From an uncultured Bacteroides sp. (GTDB taxonomy: Bacteria; Bacteroidota; Bacteroidia; Bacteroidales; Bacteroidaceae): DNA of 64,000 nucleotides. The translations under genes were made by a program, and so were the position numbers. The stretch is from positions 1-64,000 of the forward strand of contig CABMPP010000022.1 of NCBI GenBank assembly GCA_902388495.1. Reading direction: 5' to 3'. Positions 38,901 through 47,448 of this stretch are shown piece after piece (position 1 is the stretch's first letter; each line of letters begins with the position of its first letter). Below the pieces are notes generated by a model. That model ran no database searches and had not been told where the DNA came from. It was given only the letters and a program-made list of their open reading frames with translations.

Positions 38901-39156
38901 GGTTTACAATAACTTCGACGGTCACAGTTACTATAAGGACTTTACATACATCCAGATCAAGAATATTACACTGGGTTACAACTTCGACAAAAATTTTGTA
39001 AAGAAACTTGGCCTGGGTGGTCTGGGAGTCAACCTCAGCGTAGAGAACCCTTATACATTCTGCGACATACGCAGCGTATTGAACTATGATACAAGCTGGT
39101 TCGCCTCCTATCCTACCGCACGTTCTTACGTATTGGGACTGAACTTAACATTCTAA
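35920..39156 (+). CDS. SusC-like TonB-dependent transducer with STN domain
   Basis: This 1078-residue outer-membrane importer has, in order, a signal peptide, an STN signalling domain (about residues 25-100), a CarboxypepD-reg-like domain (about 112-190, GTVIDENGEPIIGANVMV), a TonB plug (about 195-310, GYGTQRKSDLTG and AIYGSRGSNGVILI) and a 22-strand-type barrel to the C-terminal Phe. It imports oligosaccharides using TonB energy, together with the SusD encoded 23 bases later. The STN domain means it also signals to a FecR, so substrate entry should induce the locus. Confidence 0.95.
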   Translation: MNIRKQLIILILILLCAPVSAQKKEKLITLQFKNIPLSEAMPKVEKASGYTFFYESQQVDVKQKVSLTVKNETIDKTITTLLKGTNIKFEIDATHIILYTGKNKQASGQTQNVTGTVIDENGEPIIGANVMVVGTTQGVITDLDGKYNISAPAGSNLKISYIGFVTQIVKAGSKSTIKLVEDSETLAEVVVIGYGTQRKSDLTGGIVSVDQKKLNMINSSNLMDRLAGQIPGLSVTTGDAKPGADQTLRIRGENSLSADNSPLVVLDGIPYNGSLSDIDPNIIESLSVLKDASAAAIYGSRGSNGVILIQSKKGKKNAPQVTYKGQFRISQPQQTVDVMTPDEYITFKQDIARLKDGWSGDQLAPENILSASELINYKQGITNDWQDLIFRNAFTMEHQVGISGGTESTTYMGAVSYLDQEGVVYNSAMKRYNLNLNVTQVLNKWLTIGVQTQFVQRDGGGITPNIEHAVKQSPYGIYKDENGNYYEEPMDQSLIINPMANVNADQDVTNRNFFLNTYADILLPVKGLSARTTFGYNYRSTFNGTYYGRDTRDGRTASGKASINNEHYWDYTWENLLKYNHEFGKHRFDATGLFSVQQTQKKKSGASAESFVNDDSSYHNINAGENKKTVTSNLSETSMLSYMLRLNYSYAGKYMLTLTGRSDGYSAFGANNKYAFFPSVAAAWNIASENFMESAQSWLDQLKLRVSYGSNGNQAISPYQTLDRLHLTNYIWGDGGTGVNGAYLANDGVGNPNLKWETTQTFNFGIDYSFFNGRINGAIEMYVANTKDLLMKRTVPIMNGYMTIWDNVGKTRNKGVEVTLNTVNIRKKDFEWSTSIIFSLNRDKIVDLRGDKKDDITNKWFIGKPLRVYYDYDVDGIWQEGDKFTYTAADGTEKEIQKGAKPGSAKVKDADGNGYIDSKDKVIIGSKNPSFLMSMGNTLTYKNFYFSFLLNGTFKVTRELNEANIGSWSYNLYNYLHDADYWTPEHTNSKYASPVYNNFDGHSYYKDFTYIQIKNITLGYNFDKNFVKKLGLGGLGVNLSVENPYTFCDIRSVLNYDTSWFASYPTARSYVLGLNLTF

Positions 39157-39179
39157 ATACACTTAAATATATATATACA

Positions 39180-40796
39180 ATGAAGAATTATATATCAAAA
39201 GCAACCTTAGCTCTTATAGTAGCTCTGTCTGCTACCAGCTGTTCCGATTTTCTGGACGAAAAACTGAAAAGTGAGCTGGCTCCGGACAATACATATACAA
39301 GTACTTACGGATTTGAAGTCGGTTCTACCGGCCTTTACGCTGAAGCGCGTTCCGAATACAATACCTGGGGTGAAAACGGTGCCTTTATGCACAACTCGGC
39401 TTGTCCTTACGAAGCCCTGCAAATTGCAACAGACCTCGCTACTATGGGGACCAAAGACGGATCTATCCAGCCTTTCGGTTACCTGACATTAACTCCGAAT
39501 ACCGGTATTGTCGGTTCTTACTGGAAATGGGCCTACAGTTTGATTGCAGGAGCCAACGAAATGTTGAAGTACTCGGAGTTAAATACAAACTGGGATAAAA
39601 GTACCGACAAAGCTCTTTATCAGGCAGAATCGCGTTTCTTTCGCGCCTATGCCTATCGTACACTTGTCTATCTGTATGGCGACGTTCCTTATGTAGACAA
39701 GATTCAAGACCAGTTCAGGATCGACTTCACACGTACCCCGAAAGCTGAAGTGATTGCAAACATGATAGAAGATCTGAAATTTGCTGTTGAAAACCTGCCA
39801 GAAGATCCCGACGCAGTAAAGGTCGGTAAGCTGACCAAATGGGCTGCCGAACACTTATTGAGTGAAGTTTACCTGATGCAAGGTGACTATGACAAAGCAG
39901 CAACCGCCGCCCAAAATGTCATCAACTGCGGTTATTTCCATCTGATGAAAGACCGTTTCGGGGAGAAGGCGAAAGCAGAGGGTGATGTATTCTCCGACTT
40001 ATTCGTCGAGAATAACCAAAACCGTACTTCCGGCAATATGGAAAGTATCTGGGTGATGCAGTTCGAGTACAATACTACCGGAGGTGGCACTAACTCTGAT
40101 GATTGGACACGTCGTGCCTGGGAACCCAAGTATTTTGAAATTACCGGTTTCACGCTGGCCGATACGTTAGGTGGCCGCGGACTCGCACAATTGGTTCCTA
40201 TGAAATGGTGGATTGGTGAAGATGCCGGCTTCTTCGATGAAAACGATATCCGTAATTCAAACTATAACATCAAGCGAGACTGGTATTACAACAACCCTAA
40301 CACACCCGATTTGTACGGTCAGAAAGCTAATATTACAGATGAAAGCTGGTTTACAACTTTCCGCCTCTATCCGGCCTTGACAAAGTTCTTCTATGGCCGT
40401 TCGGAAAATCTGCAACTCACCGGTTCGTACCGCGACCGCATGAAGTTCCGTCTATCCGAAACTTATCTTTTGCTCTGCGAAGCAAAACTAGGACAAAATG
40501 ATATCACAGGAGCCCGCGAAGCTATCAATATTGTACGACGCCGCGCACATGCTCCTGAAATCACAAATAACGAAATGACAATGGACTTCTTGCTAGACGA
40601 ACGTATTCGTGAACTGGTCGGCGAAGAATCACGCCGCTTTACCTTGATAAGAACAAACAAACTGTTGGAACGTACCCGTAAATACAACACCGAATCCGGT
40701 CCTGCAATGCGCGACTATCATGCATTATGGCCGATTCCGCAAAATATTATCGACTCTAACACTGGTGCAGAATTCCCACAAAATGACGGTTATTAG
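39180..40796 (+). CDS. SusD-like glycan-binding lipoprotein
   Basis: The 538-residue protein has a lipoprotein signal peptide ending ATSC (Cys about residue 21), followed by SDFLDEKL, a usual SusD start. TPR-like helices (about 100-260, AESRFFRAYAYRTLVYLYGDVPYV) and the C-terminal SusD/RagB segment (YRDRMKFRLSETYLLLCEAK, ELVGEESRRFTLIR) are clear. It sits as a lid on the SusC barrel at the cell surface and captures the glycan. No SusE/F-like surface glycan-binding protein follows, which is unusual but not rare. Confidence 0.95.
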   Translation: MKNYISKATLALIVALSATSCSDFLDEKLKSELAPDNTYTSTYGFEVGSTGLYAEARSEYNTWGENGAFMHNSACPYEALQIATDLATMGTKDGSIQPFGYLTLTPNTGIVGSYWKWAYSLIAGANEMLKYSELNTNWDKSTDKALYQAESRFFRAYAYRTLVYLYGDVPYVDKIQDQFRIDFTRTPKAEVIANMIEDLKFAVENLPEDPDAVKVGKLTKWAAEHLLSEVYLMQGDYDKAATAAQNVINCGYFHLMKDRFGEKAKAEGDVFSDLFVENNQNRTSGNMESIWVMQFEYNTTGGGTNSDDWTRRAWEPKYFEITGFTLADTLGGRGLAQLVPMKWWIGEDAGFFDENDIRNSNYNIKRDWYYNNPNTPDLYGQKANITDESWFTTFRLYPALTKFFYGRSENLQLTGSYRDRMKFRLSETYLLLCEAKLGQNDITGAREAINIVRRRAHAPEITNNEMTMDFLLDERIRELVGEESRRFTLIRTNKLLERTRKYNTESGPAMRDYHALWPIPQNIIDSNTGAEFPQNDGY

Positions 40797-40845
40797 TAGG
40801 CATTTCATATAATATAGGTAAGAGATAGTTTTCAAGATTCTCATA

Positions 40846-40888
40846 AAGGGAATTGTCCGCGTCCGTTGAGAACAAAGGCAGTTCCCTT
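40846..40888 (+). terminator. Weak hairpin between susD and the GH105 fusion gene
   Basis: AAGGGAA (40846-40852) pairs with TTCCCTT (40882-40888) across a 29-base loop, followed by AATTTATTT. Probably an attenuator that lowers expression of the downstream enzyme relative to SusC/SusD. Confidence 0.35.
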
Positions 40889-40902
40889 AATTTATTTAAT
40901 CA

Positions 40903-43461
40903 ATGATTATGAAAGTATACAAACAAGTTATTTCAACAGTCTTCCTGCTCGTTAGCACGACAATCATGGCACAAGTACCATTCAGCAAGACTGTAGTAAA
41001 AAATAAAATGAAACAAGTGGCTGATTGGCAAATCGCTAATCCCAACACTTCTCATGAGCATCACGACTTGGACTGGACCCATGGAGCACTCTATGTAGGT
41101 ATGGCTGACTGGGCAGAGTTATCGGAAAAAGAAGACAGTGACAGTACCTACTACCAGTGGCTCTACAAGATAGGTAGGCGAAACGACTGGCAACCGTACA
41201 AACGTCTCTATCATGCTGACGATATTGCCGTATCGCAATCTTATATCGATTTATACCGCAGATACAAGAAAGAAGAAATACTGGCTCCCACTTTAGCACG
41301 TACGGAATGGATTGTCAACCATCCTTCCAACAATACCTTTAAACTGGAATATGGCAACAACAAAACCTTGGAACGCTGGACCTGGTGCGATGCTTTATTC
41401 ATGGCACCGCCGGTATATGCCAAACTGTACCGCGAAACCGGTAACAGAAAATATCTGCAATTCATGGATAATGAATACAGGGCTACTTACGAGTACCTAT
41501 TCGATAAAGAAGAAAATCTCTTTTATCGTGACTGGCACTACTTCGACAAAAAAGAGGCCAATGGCAAGAAAGTGTTCTGGGGACGTGGTAATGCCTGGGT
41601 ATTGGCCGGACTGGCAGAAATCCTGCAAGAACTTCCCAAAGACTTGATGGAGCGTACATATTACGAAGAATTATTTGTCAGATTATGCACCCGCATTGCC
41701 GCATTACAGAGTGAAGACGGTTATTGGCATGCCAGCCTCTTGGATCCGAGCTCTTACCCCTCACCCGAAACAAGTTCCACCGGTTTCTTTGTATATGCCC
41801 TCGCTTATGGCGTAAATGCAGATCTTCTGGATGCAAACGACTTTATGCCAGTCATCATCAAGGGATGGAAAGCGCTGACAGATGCAGTAGATGCAACGGG
41901 AAAACTTGGCTGGGTACAACCTATCGGTGCCGATCCGCACAAAGTAACCCGCGACATGACCGAAGTCTACGGTGTTGGTGCCTTCCTGCTGGCAGGATGC
42001 CAAATATACAAGATGGCTATAGACACAGAAGCCGATTATATAAAGATATGGCCGGATAAAAAAAGTATGTTGGGAAATCCGCTGAGTGGCTGGGTAGTGT
42101 ATGCCAATGAAAATGTCAGTGATGACTTCTGGAAAAAATACGACCACATTTACGTACCGGAAGAAGGCACAACTGTAGAAATATCCCAATATGCACGTAC
42201 CATGTATATACGTACTCATTGGAGTACCTTCAACCCGGCCGAAGGCGTCTACGGGTGGGATACCAATGAGAAGTTGAAAAAAGTAATTCAAGGGGCACTC
42301 GACAGAGGCATGCGTCTTTCTTTCCGCGTAGTAGTCGACAGCCGCGACAGAATGAACGAAGCCACTCCGGCTTATGTTTTCGATGCGGGAGCCAAATACT
42401 ATACAGACAAAGGCAAACGCTCACCCTATCCCGATGATCCTATCTTTCAGGCAAAATATACAAAGTTCATCGAAGCATTCGCCAAAAAGTACAATGACCC
42501 CGATCTCGTAGAGTTTATAGATGGGTACGGACTTGGCAAATGGGGCGAAGCACACACCATGAAGTACATTGATCCCCAAAATCGCGAGGCTGTATTCAAC
42601 TGGATCATCGACTTATACCTCAAAAACTTCACCAAGATTCCTTTGGTCATCAACTATCACCGTTGGATGGGTGCAGGCAAAGACTGGGCAGGAGAAGAAA
42701 ACTTCGATCCCGACAGCAAACGTCTGCTCGACAGTGCTTGCGAGAAAGGCTTCTCTCTGCGCCACGATGCTTTTGGCATGAGGGAGTATTACGGCCAATG
42801 GGAACGTAACTATGTGAAACCTTGGCTCATGAAGCGCCCCGTCTTGCTTGAAGGTGGGTGGATTGTGAGCAAGCACCCTTATCATAACGACCCGAGCGGT
42901 TACAGAACTCCCAAAGATGTCCGCATCGGTGAATTTGAAGATGGTAAAGAAGCTCATGTCAATATGATGGACTTCCGTGTAGGAGATGAAACCATGAGTT
43001 GGTTCCGCGATGCATATCCGCTCGTTGAACGCTTTATATCGGAAGGAGGATATCGTTTATACCCTGATTCAGTCGTAGTACCCAAAGAGATAAAGAACGG
43101 TTCAAAAATAAGAATAGCCCACCGCTGGAATAATTTGGGATGGGGGTATTGTCCTACCAATATTCCGCAATGGAACCAGAAGTATAAAGTAGCTTTTGCT
43201 TTGCTGGATAAGGAAAACCAAGTAGTTTGTTCCTTTCTTGATTCCCAAACAGATCTTTCTGTATGGATAAAAGGCACTCCTGTTACCTATGAATTTACGC
43301 CCAACGTTCGAGGCATAAAGAAAGGTGAATATACCTGGGCTGTTGCCTTGGTCGACACAACCAAAGGAAATGGCAGCAATATAAAAGGCTTGAACATAGC
43401 AGCCAAAGGAGATATTACAGCTGAAGGTTGGTTGAAGCTGAGAAATGTGTCAGTTAAGTAA
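40903..43461 (+). CDS. GH105 unsaturated uronyl hydrolase fused to a second TIM-barrel/DUF4832-like domain
   Basis: The 852-residue secreted protein has two enzymes' worth of sequence. Residues of about 25-375 are a GH105 (alpha/alpha)6 barrel (HEHHDLDWTHGALYVGM, RWTWCDALFMAPP with the catalytic Asp163, WGRGNAWVLAGL). GH105 removes unsaturated uronic acids from lyase-made oligosaccharides. Residues of about 390-700 look like a clan GH-A TIM barrel (THWSTFNPAEGVYGWD, GKWGEAHT with Glu549, LLEGGW with Glu650), followed by a DUF4832-like beta domain (about 725-850). The second activity is unknown. Signal peptide to about residue 24, no lipobox. A terminator follows. Confidence 0.8.
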   Translation: MIMKVYKQVISTVFLLVSTTIMAQVPFSKTVVKNKMKQVADWQIANPNTSHEHHDLDWTHGALYVGMADWAELSEKEDSDSTYYQWLYKIGRRNDWQPYKRLYHADDIAVSQSYIDLYRRYKKEEILAPTLARTEWIVNHPSNNTFKLEYGNNKTLERWTWCDALFMAPPVYAKLYRETGNRKYLQFMDNEYRATYEYLFDKEENLFYRDWHYFDKKEANGKKVFWGRGNAWVLAGLAEILQELPKDLMERTYYEELFVRLCTRIAALQSEDGYWHASLLDPSSYPSPETSSTGFFVYALAYGVNADLLDANDFMPVIIKGWKALTDAVDATGKLGWVQPIGADPHKVTRDMTEVYGVGAFLLAGCQIYKMAIDTEADYIKIWPDKKSMLGNPLSGWVVYANENVSDDFWKKYDHIYVPEEGTTVEISQYARTMYIRTHWSTFNPAEGVYGWDTNEKLKKVIQGALDRGMRLSFRVVVDSRDRMNEATPAYVFDAGAKYYTDKGKRSPYPDDPIFQAKYTKFIEAFAKKYNDPDLVEFIDGYGLGKWGEAHTMKYIDPQNREAVFNWIIDLYLKNFTKIPLVINYHRWMGAGKDWAGEENFDPDSKRLLDSACEKGFSLRHDAFGMREYYGQWERNYVKPWLMKRPVLLEGGWIVSKHPYHNDPSGYRTPKDVRIGEFEDGKEAHVNMMDFRVGDETMSWFRDAYPLVERFISEGGYRLYPDSVVVPKEIKNGSKIRIAHRWNNLGWGYCPTNIPQWNQKYKVAFALLDKENQVVCSFLDSQTDLSVWIKGTPVTYEFTPNVRGIKKGEYTWAVALVDTTKGNGSNIKGLNIAAKGDITAEGWLKLRNVSVK

Positions 43462-43490
43462 AACAAGATAAAACGCCCTTTACCCCTCAA

Positions 43491-43549
43491 GGCTACACCC
43501 TTTGCCTCGGATGGCTACACCATTTGGGGCAAAGGGTGTAGCCCTTTTT
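43491..43549 (+). terminator. Strong terminator closing the PUL
   Basis: A perfect 16-base stem, GGCTACACCCTTTGCC (43491-43506) with its complement at 43528-43543, is followed by CTTTTTAAA. Confidence 0.9.
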
Positions 43550-43610
43550 AAATCCGGCCGCATCGTCGAAAAATATACAACGAAAGGAACACATATATTT
43601 TATAAAATAG

Positions 43611-43641
43611 TTGCATATTCACTAAAATAAGCAGATATTTG
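43611..43641 (+). promoter_or_regulatory. Promoter of the Mfa2-like lipoprotein gene
   Basis: TTGC (43611-43614), 19 bases, GATATTTG (43634-43641): one base from TAnnTTTG with correct spacing, 26 bases before the start codon. Confidence 0.4.
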
Positions 43642-43667
43642 TCAATAAATACATAATAACTCCGACT

Positions 43668-45035
43668 ATGAATAAGCAAACACTCCCATCACACACATCT
43701 CTACTATACATACTCGTGTATCTTTTGATATCTTCTTGTGTTAACCATATTGACGAAGACGAACCTGCCCAGATTCCTGCTATGCTGACAGTGATAACGC
43801 GCAGCACTTTTTCCCTGCCCTATCCATTACAACTTTATGCCTTCGATGCCTCTACCAAACAACTGGCAGCCCAAACGACCGTTGCCGATGAAAGCGCCGG
43901 CTCCTCACTATCATTGTCCGAAGGCAATTACCACCTTGTTGCCCTAGCCGGAACACAAGACTGCTCTTTCCCGAACACTACCTCACTAAACAACGTTATC
44001 AGCCTGCCCGAAACAAACTACGCCCGGCACGCCTTAATGACCGGAAGTGCAGACGTCACCATAAACGGCGATGCCACTGCGGAAATCCGGATGTCCTACT
44101 GCATGGCAAGCATCAGCATCACTTTAACCGACATACCGGAGAATATCACAGCCGTCAGCCTACTGCTCTCCCCTCTCTACAATACGATGACTTTCGCAGG
44201 TGACTACGCCGGAAGTAAGACAGTCGCCATAGCCTGTAATAAAGAGAACGGTGTGTGGAAAGCCAATACATTCTACACTTTTCCAGCAAACGGGCAGAAA
44301 GTGACTCTTTCTATCGAAATGACCGACAATAGTAATCAAAAGCAAACCTACGGATATACCTACAACGGGACATTGGCTGCCAATACACCCTACAACCTTT
44401 CGGGCAGCTACAAAAAAGGGTTCACCGTCAACGGAAATATCACTGCCGATGGTTGGAATAAAGCCGAAAACATCAACTTCACGTTTGGTACAGAGAGTGA
44501 TTCAGGTAGTGGGGACGATTCAGGTTCGGACTCAGAAGATACCGACGACAACTATACCATAGATGCCATACCCACCGCCAGAAATATGTGGAACGGACAC
44601 TACATAGCCGCCATACAGAATAAGACCGCCACCGGTGCCGACTTACTGCTATTGAGCCTCCAAGAGTGGAAGGACGTGGCATCCGCCAATACCAAAAAGG
44701 CGGAAAGAGTAATAGAAGCGGCAGATTATGCGAAAGATTACACTGAAGGGGGAATCACCGGTTGGAGCATCCCTACTACCGGAGAAGCGAAACTGATAAA
44801 ATCCAACTGCGGTGGAAGCCTTCTGAATGCCGCCAACGCACTGCTGACCGATGCCGGTGGCGATGCCTTGACCGGAAGCGATAAAGACACCCACGGCAAC
44901 GACGTGCGCTACCTCTGCGAAGATGCCACCTACAGTTACGAGTTGAAAGGTGTCACGGGCAACATTACGCAGGCCGGCGACACCCGTACCTACTACCTGC
45001 GCGTAGTGAAAATTGTGCATGTGGTATTAGTTTAA
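43668..45035 (+). CDS. FimB/Mfa2-family fimbrial anchor-like lipoprotein
   Basis: The 455-residue protein has a lipobox LISSC (Cys about residue 24) followed by an acidic segment (NHIDEDEPAQ). The mature part has two beta-rich domains: an Mfa2/FimB-like region (about 35-260, PLQLYAFDAST, MSYCMASISITL) and, after an Asp/Ser-rich linker (about 280-300), a C-terminal domain (about 305-450, TGWSIPTTGEAKLI, DTRTYYLRVVK) like those at fimbrial tips. It probably anchors or caps type V (FimA/Mfa1) fimbriae. It is separated from the downstream fimbrillin operon by about 220 bases. Confidence 0.65.
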   Translation: MNKQTLPSHTSLLYILVYLLISSCVNHIDEDEPAQIPAMLTVITRSTFSLPYPLQLYAFDASTKQLAAQTTVADESAGSSLSLSEGNYHLVALAGTQDCSFPNTTSLNNVISLPETNYARHALMTGSADVTINGDATAEIRMSYCMASISITLTDIPENITAVSLLLSPLYNTMTFAGDYAGSKTVAIACNKENGVWKANTFYTFPANGQKVTLSIEMTDNSNQKQTYGYTYNGTLAANTPYNLSGSYKKGFTVNGNITADGWNKAENINFTFGTESDSGSGDDSGSDSEDTDDNYTIDAIPTARNMWNGHYIAAIQNKTATGADLLLLSLQEWKDVASANTKKAERVIEAADYAKDYTEGGITGWSIPTTGEAKLIKSNCGGSLLNAANALLTDAGGDALTGSDKDTHGNDVRYLCEDATYSYELKGVTGNITQAGDTRTYYLRVVKIVHVVLV

Positions 45036-45226
45036 CATTTTATCAGTGAAATACGCCCCCAAAAGGGGGGGGTAGATCCTCTTTTTCAAAAAATGCCCAT
45101 TTCATCGAAGAATTGAGCCCTCACGTGACATAAAAATGTAGAAATCCCCTGAGAGAGCGATTGAAAATAATGACAAAATGCAATAAACTCAGGACAAAAT
45201 GCGAGACTTTTCCATTTCAGAATACT

Positions 45227-45234
45227 GATATTTG
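45227..45234 (+). promoter_or_regulatory. -7-like element GATATTTG upstream of the fimbrillin operon
   Basis: GATATTTG, the same variant as before the Mfa2-like gene, lies only 9 bases from the first ATG (45243) and 24 from the next (45258), which favours the second as start. Confidence 0.35.
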
Positions 45235-45257
45235 TAAAAAATATGAAAGGGAAAGAC

Positions 45258-45470
45258 ATGGGCAACTACATTATCCTCACTGCACTGATTACAACCATCC
45301 TTGCGTTAATGGCTTTAATCATCCTGTTCCTGCACTGCCGGAAGACAAAACGGGAGTATGAACGGAACATCATGAAGCGGATTCATGAACAAGATTGCAT
45401 CGCCAGGGAGCTGGAGATTATACGCATCGAAAAGGAAACACTCGAAAAAATACTTCAAACTAAATTATAA
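45258..45470 (+). CDS. Small single-pass membrane protein with coiled coil
   Basis: The 70-residue protein (75 if started at 45243) has one N-terminal membrane helix (NYIILTALITTILALMALII) followed by a basic Lys/Arg patch and a Glu/Ile/Lys-rich helix predicting a coiled coil. There is no lipobox. It ends 7 bases before the fimbrillin gene start, so it is the first gene of that operon; a role in fimbrial assembly or regulation is only a guess from position. I do not recognise the family. Confidence 0.6.
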   Translation: MGNYIILTALITTILALMALIILFLHCRKTKREYERNIMKRIHEQDCIARELEIIRIEKETLEKILQTKL

Positions 45471-45477
45471 GAACATC

Positions 45478-47409
45478 ATGTACAAGACAATGAAAAACTT
45501 CACACTGATCGCAGTAGTAGCAGTAGCCTTGATAGCACTGGCAGCATGCGACGAGAAAGAAACGAACGGAAACCAGGCACAACAGCCCATAGCCGTACAA
45601 GTAACAAACGCAGCAATCGTGACAAGCACAGGCAGCAACACCGACATGAGAAGCAACACAAGAATCCCCGGGGCCGTCACCCGTGCCACAGATACCGGCT
45701 GGAAGGCCGGAGACGCCATCGCACTCACCCTGTTCAAGACAGGTACTGCAACAATCGTCGACGGAAAAACAGCCTACAAGTACGTCTGTACCGATGCAAC
45801 TGGAAAGTTCTCTCCTGCCGATGCAGCGAACACCGCCTACTATCCGGCCGGAGAAGAGAAGACAGACGTTATCGCCTTCTATCCCTATCGGGAAATAGAT
45901 GCAGGATTGCTGATACCCGTCAGCACCACCGACCAAAAGGAACCGGGTAAGCTGGACCTGATGGTAGCAGAAAAAAGTACGGGGCACAGCGCCGACAATC
46001 CCGGGGTGAAACTATCCTTCAGTCACCGACTGGTGAAACTCTCCATCACCGTAGACCGTGAAGTATCCGCAGAGAAGGTGGAACTGGACGGAGCCTCCTT
46101 GACGATAGAGGGTATCGCCACACGGGCTGACTGGAATCTGGCAGACGCCACGCTTCATATTAATAAGGAGAGCAAGGCTGATATCAGCATACCGGCCACC
46201 TACAGCGCAACAACGACCACTGCAGGCACAGGCGTGACGGTAGTACCGGGACAGCTTGCCGCCACAGCCATCGTGTTGCCCGCAGCAGCCGGCCAGGGAG
46301 TAAAGCTGAAACTCACCACCACCGCAGGACAGACCTTCGAGGCAGCGCTGCCTGCCACAGCGGCACTAGTGGCCGGAACTGTGAACACCCTGCGCATGCA
46401 TCTGCAGCAAGCCGAAGCAACGATTGAAGCAACCGTGACAGACTGGGTCACCGGCATCACGGCAGACCTGCCAGCACTCAACATCGCAGGCATCAATACA
46501 AGAAGCGGAGCGGGAAGCGGGACAACACTGAGCCCCGCCGATGGAGACGAGCTACAGGTGATGCTATTCAAGGCAAGCAACGCAACGACAACGCCCGATG
46601 CGATGACCGGTTACACGTATTCGGCCGGCAGTGTCTGGACCAGCACCACCCCCATCTACTGGGATGGATTTGCAGCGACGGAGACGGGTATTGGCGTGCG
46701 CGGGCTCTTCACACCGGCAATGGCGGTCGATGCGGCAGCCATGGCCAAGGGAGAGTATGAAAAAGATTACCTCCTAGCACTACCCGGCAATCCGACAGCG
46801 ACCGATAACCTGATTGACTTCGGCCAGAAGTTGACAATAACCATGACGCACGCCACAGCACAGGTGCGCGTTGAGTTGGCCCCCAGTGCCGGCTTCACCC
46901 TCACCGAACTGCAGGACGACGCCACCACGCTAGTCTTATGCAGCATCCTGACTCTGGAAGGAAGCGATGCCAGAAGCATCGCTCTGGCCGGCATCAGCCC
47001 GAAAGAGTTCATGGGTGAGGCTTCGGAAGCACCCACCACTACCAACGGCGTACCTGCAGGCTTCACGCCCGCAGCCGATGTATTGACCAACGCAGCTACC
47101 CTGAAAGCCGACAATTCCGTAAAGAACGCCGACGGAAGCATCGCCACCCCCGCCACCGCCGTAACTTTCACCGCGCGCATCCTGCCGCAGAAGTTTGCAG
47201 CGGGAACGCAGATGGCGAAGCTCACCATTGCCGGACAGACGTACACCATGACCGTGCCTGCCGGAGACGGATGGACAATGAAACCGGGTGTAATAAACAC
47301 GATAAAAGCGAGCGTTTCGAAGTCCGGCATCAATGTGGCGGACGGGGCTATTACCATCGCGCCCTGGGACAACACGCACACGGGAAGCGGAGAGTTCGAG
47401 CTCGACTAA
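45478..47409 (+). CDS. Fimbrillin-family lipoprotein with two Mfa-like domains
   Basis: The 643-residue lipoprotein (lipobox ALAAC, Cys about residue 23) has two tandem fimbrillin-like (Mfa_like_1) domains. The first (about 60-330) has TRATDTGWKAGDAIAL, YYPAGEEKTDVIAFYPY and KLSFSHRLVKLSI; the second (about 335-640) has LQVMLFKASN and ITMTHATAQVRVEL and ends in AITIAPWDNTHTGSGEF. Such proteins polymerise by strand exchange into type V fimbriae after protease trimming. The start at 45478 gives an immediate signal peptide; Met5 (45490) is possible too. It is GC-richer than the PUL genes. Confidence 0.8.
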   Translation: MYKTMKNFTLIAVVAVALIALAACDEKETNGNQAQQPIAVQVTNAAIVTSTGSNTDMRSNTRIPGAVTRATDTGWKAGDAIALTLFKTGTATIVDGKTAYKYVCTDATGKFSPADAANTAYYPAGEEKTDVIAFYPYREIDAGLLIPVSTTDQKEPGKLDLMVAEKSTGHSADNPGVKLSFSHRLVKLSITVDREVSAEKVELDGASLTIEGIATRADWNLADATLHINKESKADISIPATYSATTTTAGTGVTVVPGQLAATAIVLPAAAGQGVKLKLTTTAGQTFEAALPATAALVAGTVNTLRMHLQQAEATIEATVTDWVTGITADLPALNIAGINTRSGAGSGTTLSPADGDELQVMLFKASNATTTPDAMTGYTYSAGSVWTSTTPIYWDGFAATETGIGVRGLFTPAMAVDAAAMAKGEYEKDYLLALPGNPTATDNLIDFGQKLTITMTHATAQVRVELAPSAGFTLTELQDDATTLVLCSILTLEGSDARSIALAGISPKEFMGEASEAPTTTNGVPAGFTPAADVLTNAATLKADNSVKNADGSIATPATAVTFTARILPQKFAAGTQMAKLTIAGQTYTMTVPAGDGWTMKPGVINTIKASVSKSGINVADGAITIAPWDNTHTGSGEFELD

Positions 47410-47448
47410 AGAGCTCGTGTCATTGTATAAACGATAAATAGAGCCATT

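Noticed and set aside
45056..45070. CCCCC-AAAA-GGGGGGGG hairpin after the Mfa2-like gene
   Set aside because: A five-pair G/C stem with a distant T run; too simple to call a terminator with confidence.
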